A stretch of DNA of 64,000 nucleotides from Tepidamorphus gemmatus (lineage in GTDB: Bacteria; Pseudomonadota; Alphaproteobacteria; Rhizobiales; Tepidamorphaceae), in the NCBI RefSeq assembly GCF_004346195.1, contig NZ_SMAK01000004.1:62001-126000 (forward strand). Direction: 5' to 3'. The notes below the pieces were generated by a model. That model searched no databases. It saw only the letters and a program-made list of their open reading frames with translations, and was not told the origin of the DNA. Shown here in pieces: positions 59,873-64,000 of this stretch. Both the position numbers and the translations under genes were made by a program. Position 1 is the stretch's first letter, and each line of letters opens with the position of its first letter.

Positions 59873-60606
59873 CTGCCAACGAGAAGCTTATCAACGAAGC
59901 CACCCGAACCTTCGAGCATCCCAACGTTCGGCCGAGCGATTCCGCCTCGCTCATTATCGTCGACCGACGCGCAGGCGTTCCCTATGTCCTGATGGGCAAG
60001 CGCAGCGAGCGGCACGTCTTCTACCCGGGCGCCTTCGTGTTTCCCGGGGGCCGGGTCGATCCGCGCGACGGGCACGCGCCGCTTGCCGGCGACCTCGATC
60101 CGGCGACGCGCACGCGGCTGCTGACCCGGATGCGGGGCCGCACCAGCGAACACCGCGCCCGCGCCATCGCGCTCGCCGGGATCCGCGAGGCCTTCGAGGA
60201 GGCGGGCATCCTGATCGGACGTCCAGGAAAACCGCACAAGTCCGCGCCGGCGGACTGGCAGCTGTTCCTGAGCCACGGGCTGCTGCCCGACCTGTCGCGG
60301 CTCGCCTTCATCATGCGCGCCATCACGCCGCCGCGCCGGCCGCGGCGCTTCGACAACCGCTTCTTTGCTGTCGAGGCGGATGCCATCGCGCTCGAGCTTC
60401 CGGCCAGCCGGCGGCCGAGCGATGAACTCGGCGAACTGATCTGGCTACCCATCGAGGAAGCCAGGTCGCTGAAGATTCCCGCGGTGACCCAGGTCGCGCT
60501 CAACGAGCTCGAGGACCGGCTCGCCGCGCCGGGGGGCCTCGCCGCCGACCTGCCCGTGCCCTACTATCACGCCATCCGGCAGAAATTCCTCCGCGAGCTT
60601 CTGTAG
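59869..60606 (+). CDS. NUDIX hydrolase
   Basis: A 245-residue NUDIX pyrophosphatase. The box is split: FVFPGGRVD at about residues 57-63 is followed by an insertion, then AGIREAFEEAGIL at 103-115 with the metal-binding glutamates. This interrupted form occurs in the NUDT19/CoA-diphosphatase-like group, and the substrate could be CoA or acyl-CoA, but that is inference. It starts at a GTG that overlaps the DUF983 stop by four bases; the alternative ATG frame starts inside DUF983 and adds unconserved residues. Confidence 0.9.
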   Translation: MTANEKLINEATRTFEHPNVRPSDSASLIIVDRRAGVPYVLMGKRSERHVFYPGAFVFPGGRVDPRDGHAPLAGDLDPATRTRLLTRMRGRTSEHRARAIALAGIREAFEEAGILIGRPGKPHKSAPADWQLFLSHGLLPDLSRLAFIMRAITPPRRPRRFDNRFFAVEADAIALELPASRRPSDELGELIWLPIEEARSLKIPAVTQVALNELEDRLAAPGGLAADLPVPYYHAIRQKFLRELL

Positions 60607-60664
60607 CCGGATCGGCGCGGGCGAGCGCCGGCACCCCTGGCAGCGGCAGTCGCGGAGCGCGACC

Positions 60665-61843
60665 TTGGACAGCGTACGACCTTGCGAGTCTCCGGCGGCG
60701 GCCGTTGACCCGGCTGCCCGATGGCGCAGCATCGCGGCGGCGATCGGCTGCATCTCGATCGTCGGCTTCGCGCTGGCGCTGACCATCCCGCTCTTGTCGC
60801 TGATGCTGGAGGCGCGCGGCATCTCCGACACTTGGATCGGGCTCAACACTGCCGTTGCCGGGCTGGGGGCACTGGTGACGGCTGCCGTGGTGCCACGGCT
60901 AGTCGGCAGGTTCGGGACCGTTCGACTGCTCTACGCGGCGGTGACCGCCGGGGCCGTGGCGCTGCTGCTGTTGCCGCCCTCCCCGTTCTGGGCGTGGTTC
61001 CCGATCCGGTTCGTCCTGACGGGGGCGATCACGGTGCTGTTCGTCGTCAGCGAATTCTGGATCAACGCAACCGCACCCGACGGCAAACGTGGCCTGGTGA
61101 TGGGCATCTATGCCTCGGTGCTGTCGGCGGGCTTCGCCGCCGGACCGGCGGTGCTGGCGATCTTCGGCAGCGCCAGCCCGATCCCGCTTGCGGTCGCGAC
61201 GATCAGCTTCGTCCTGGCTGCCATCCCGGTGGCACTCGCCGGCAACGTCGTGCCGAAGGTGGAGGGCCGCTCGAAGCTGCCGATGATCTCGCTCGTTTTC
61301 GTTGCCCCGGCTGCGATCCTTGCGGCGCTGGTGTTCGGCGCAGGCGAGTCCACGACCCTTGCCTTCATAGCTCTGTGGGGCCAGCGCAGCGGCTTCGCCG
61401 AGGCCGAGGCGGCGCTGCTCCTGACCATGGCGGGGCTCGGCAACCTTCTCTTCCAGGTGCCGATCGGCATGCTTGCGGACCGCGCCAACCGCTCGATGGT
61501 GCTGACGCTGTGCGGCGCCATCGCAAGCGTCGGCGCAGGACTGCTGCCGATGGCCAGCGACAGCGTCACCCTCGCCTTCGCAATCATCTTCGTCTGGGGC
61601 GGAGTCGCCGCCGGGCTCTACACCGTGGGACTGACCCAGCTCGGTGCCCGCTTCACCGGTGCCGAGCTCGCCAGCGCCAACGCGCTGTTCGTCATGCTCT
61701 ACTCGGTCGGCATGCTGATCGGACCGGCGATGGGCGGGGCGGCAATGGACGCCTGGCCGCCCGATGGCCTGCCTCTCGCTCTGGCGCTGCTGTTCGGCGC
61801 CTATACGCTGATCGCTGGTGGCCGCTGGATCACGAGCCGCTGA
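60665..61843 (+). CDS. MFS transporter
   Basis: A 392-residue major facilitator superfamily protein with about twelve membrane helices. A motif-A-like loop reads PRLVGRFGTVRLL, and IGMLADRANRSMVL is the equivalent after helix 8. The family resembles small YcaD/YfcJ-type MFS proteins whose substrates are mostly unknown. The only reasonable start is a TTG, giving a short hydrophilic N-terminus; I see no ATG or GTG in frame before the first helix. It probably continues the transcript from the NUDIX gene, 58 bases upstream. Confidence 0.88.
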   Translation: MDSVRPCESPAAAVDPAARWRSIAAAIGCISIVGFALALTIPLLSLMLEARGISDTWIGLNTAVAGLGALVTAAVVPRLVGRFGTVRLLYAAVTAGAVALLLLPPSPFWAWFPIRFVLTGAITVLFVVSEFWINATAPDGKRGLVMGIYASVLSAGFAAGPAVLAIFGSASPIPLAVATISFVLAAIPVALAGNVVPKVEGRSKLPMISLVFVAPAAILAALVFGAGESTTLAFIALWGQRSGFAEAEAALLLTMAGLGNLLFQVPIGMLADRANRSMVLTLCGAIASVGAGLLPMASDSVTLAFAIIFVWGGVAAGLYTVGLTQLGARFTGAELASANALFVMLYSVGMLIGPAMGGAAMDAWPPDGLPLALALLFGAYTLIAGGRWITSR

Positions 61844-61880
61844 CAGGACAATTGTCAGGGGATAGGCGGGGCCGCGCCCC
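61840..61880 (+). terminator. Paired inverted repeats after the MFS gene
   Basis: CTGACA and TGTCAG, 7 bases apart, overlap the MFS stop codon. Then GGGGC and GCCCC with a 3-base loop end just before TTGCCTTT. The second hairpin is a weak terminator candidate; the first could be an operator for purM, which starts 74 bases after it. Neither is strong. Confidence 0.3.
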
Positions 61881-61931
61881 TTGCCTTTGCCGGACAGACT
61901 GGTTGAATGGCCGCCTGCGAGGGAGGCCCAT

Positions 61932-63010
<1,079 letters not shown>

Positions 63011-63014
<4 letters not shown>

Positions 63015-63709
63015 GCGGGCGGGTTCCGGTCGCGGTGATGATCTCGGGGCGTGGCAGCAACATGGCTGCCCTGATCGAGGCCAGCCGCGATCCGGCCTAT
63101 CCGGCGGAGATCGTGCTGGTCATATCCAACAAGGAAACCGCCCCCGGGCTGGAGACGGCCGCAGCGGCCGGCATCGCCACCGCCTTCATCGACTATCGCG
63201 GATCCGGCAGTCGGGCTGCCTTCGAGGAGGCCGCAAGCGCGGCAATCGAACAGGCGGGCGCCCACTATGTGTGCCTTGCCGGTTTCATGCGGTTGCTGAC
63301 GCCGGCCTTCGTCGATCGCTGGCGCGACAGGCTGATTAACATCCACCCGTCGCTGCTGCCCGCCTTCCCTGGCCTGCATACCCATGAACGGGCCCTCGAA
63401 GCCGGCGTCAGGATCGCCGGTTGCACCGTCCATTTCGTGCGCGCAGAGATGGACCATGGCCCGATCATCGCCCAGGCCGCCGTCCCAGTTCTCAGCCGCG
63501 ACACGCCGCAGACGTTGGGCGCCAGGGTGTTGGCAGCCGAACACAAGCTTTACCCGCTGGCACTCGCCCTTGTCGCCTCCGGGCGCGCACGTGTTCTGGC
63601 GGAACGAGTGCTGATCGACGATGAGCCGTGCGCGCAGGTGGTGCTTTCGGTGCCCCCCTTCCCCGCGACACTCGCCCCTGTCGGAGATGAACTCGGCAAG
63701 ACCGTTTAG
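63011..63709 (+). CDS. purN: Phosphoribosylglycinamide formyltransferase
   Basis: A 232-residue enzyme that formylates GAR from 10-formyl-tetrahydrofolate. The phosphate loop [16 protein letters not shown] is near the N-terminus. The catalytic residues lie in [21 protein letters not shown] (Asn, His) and [12 protein letters not shown] (Asp). Length is slightly above the usual 190-220. It is translationally coupled to purM, the standard purMN pair. I see no terminator before the convergent gene at the right edge. Confidence 0.96.
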
Positions 63710-63749
63710 AGCTGTTCCGGCAGAAGTCGAAGCGTCCGGCGAGCCCCGG

Positions 63750-64000
63750 TCATGCGCGCCACCGTTCGTAGAAATCGAACAGATAGGCGTATTTGCGATA
63801 GATCGCGGCCTCGATCGCGGGTGTCAGGTAACCCTCGAGTGGCACCTCCCGGCGGCTGCGATTGACATGCGGGAGCTGGTAACGGGCAAGGCTGTAGGGC
63901 GCAACCGCGTCGTGCAGTTCCGGTCCCAGGTTCTCGAACCTTATCCTGCGCAGGTTGTCTGGCGCCACGCCATCACGCGTCCAGAAGCGCTCGAACTCGT
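63750..64000 (-). CDS. C-terminal part of a possible sulfotransferase-like protein (5' end outside the window)
   Basis: An open frame that runs off the right edge; 82 codons plus the stop are visible, reading EFERFWTRDGVAPDNLRRIR near the edge, then YQLPHVNRSRREVPLEGYL and ending AAIYRKYAYLFDFYERWRA. The pattern of NRSRR and a terminal YxKYxYxFDFYERW resembles the C-terminus of family 2 sulfotransferases, but the PAPS-binding part is not visible. A GTG inside the frame is not the start, because the frame is open upstream. Confidence 0.55.
   Translation of the reverse strand, partial: EFERFWTRDGVAPDNLRRIRFENLGPELHDAVAPYSLARYQLPHVNRSRREVPLEGYLTPAIEAAIYRKYAYLFDFYERWRA

Overview
The window is a GC-rich stretch of a bacterial chromosome that looks like an alphaproteobacterium of the order Hyphomicrobiales (Rhizobiales). 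The evidence is gene content and order: an iscS-sufB-sufC operon, the dsbA/accB/accC/aat/DUF2155/NDUFA12 neighbourhood, a B12-dependent ribonucleotide reductase (nrdJ), an alphaproteobacterial-type RNase E, and a pyrB-pyrC'-plsY-dprA-topA-rnr-DUF983-NUDIX block. Almost every base is in a housekeeping gene. I saw no rRNA or tRNA gene, CRISPR array, insertion sequence or prophage, and I do not recognise a new defence or mobile system.

Layout. 1-3.5 kb: an iron-sulfur cluster assembly operon on the minus strand (cysteine desulfurase, SufB, a small ABM-fold protein, SufC cut by the window edge). It is divergent from an alpha/beta hydrolase, with an Irr-type (ICE-like) palindrome between them. 4.7-13.9 kb: anmK, tyrS, a very large YhdP/AsmA-like envelope protein, a one-cysteine BCP peroxiredoxin, an M23 peptidase, and prfB with a classic programmed +1 frameshift. 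14-24.9 kb: penicillin-binding protein 1A, an AmiC-type amidase, RNase E, an aminotransferase, an M48 protease with a TPR-like C-terminus, and a DsbA-like oxidoreductase. 25-29.9 kb: the biotin and biotin-carboxylase subunits of acetyl-CoA carboxylase, Aat, DUF2155, NDUFA12, an unknown secreted protein and a degenerate receiver-domain protein. 30-40.9 kb: nrdJ under two NrdR boxes, a complete branched-chain keto acid dehydrogenase operon (E1alpha, E1beta, E2, E3), and a CatE-like VOC protein with a Tat-like leader. 41-48.3 kb: TPR protein-bamB-der, gatC-gatA, a UPF0173 hydrolase and ruvX. 48.5-64 kb: a membrane diguanylate cyclase, pyrB with a dihydroorotase homologue that lacks its metal ligands, plsY-dprA, topA-rnr-DUF983-NUDIX joined by start/stop overlaps, an MFS transporter, purM-purN, and a truncated gene at the right edge.

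How the genes work together. Several clusters serve one process: Fe-S cluster building, cell-wall synthesis and remodelling (M23 peptidase, PBP1A, AmiC, AnmK), fatty-acid and phospholipid synthesis (AccBC, PlsY), outer-membrane assembly (BamB, YhdP-like, M48 protease), nucleotide supply (NrdJ, PyrB, PurM, PurN) and DNA/RNA handling (RuvX, DprA, TopA, RNase R, RNase E). The observations most worth checking are regulatory sites and enzymes with altered active sites: the paired NrdR boxes, the ICE-like box, the prfB frameshift, the pseudo-dihydroorotase, the receiver lacking its lysine, the one-cysteine BCP and the ABM-fold gene inside the suf operon.
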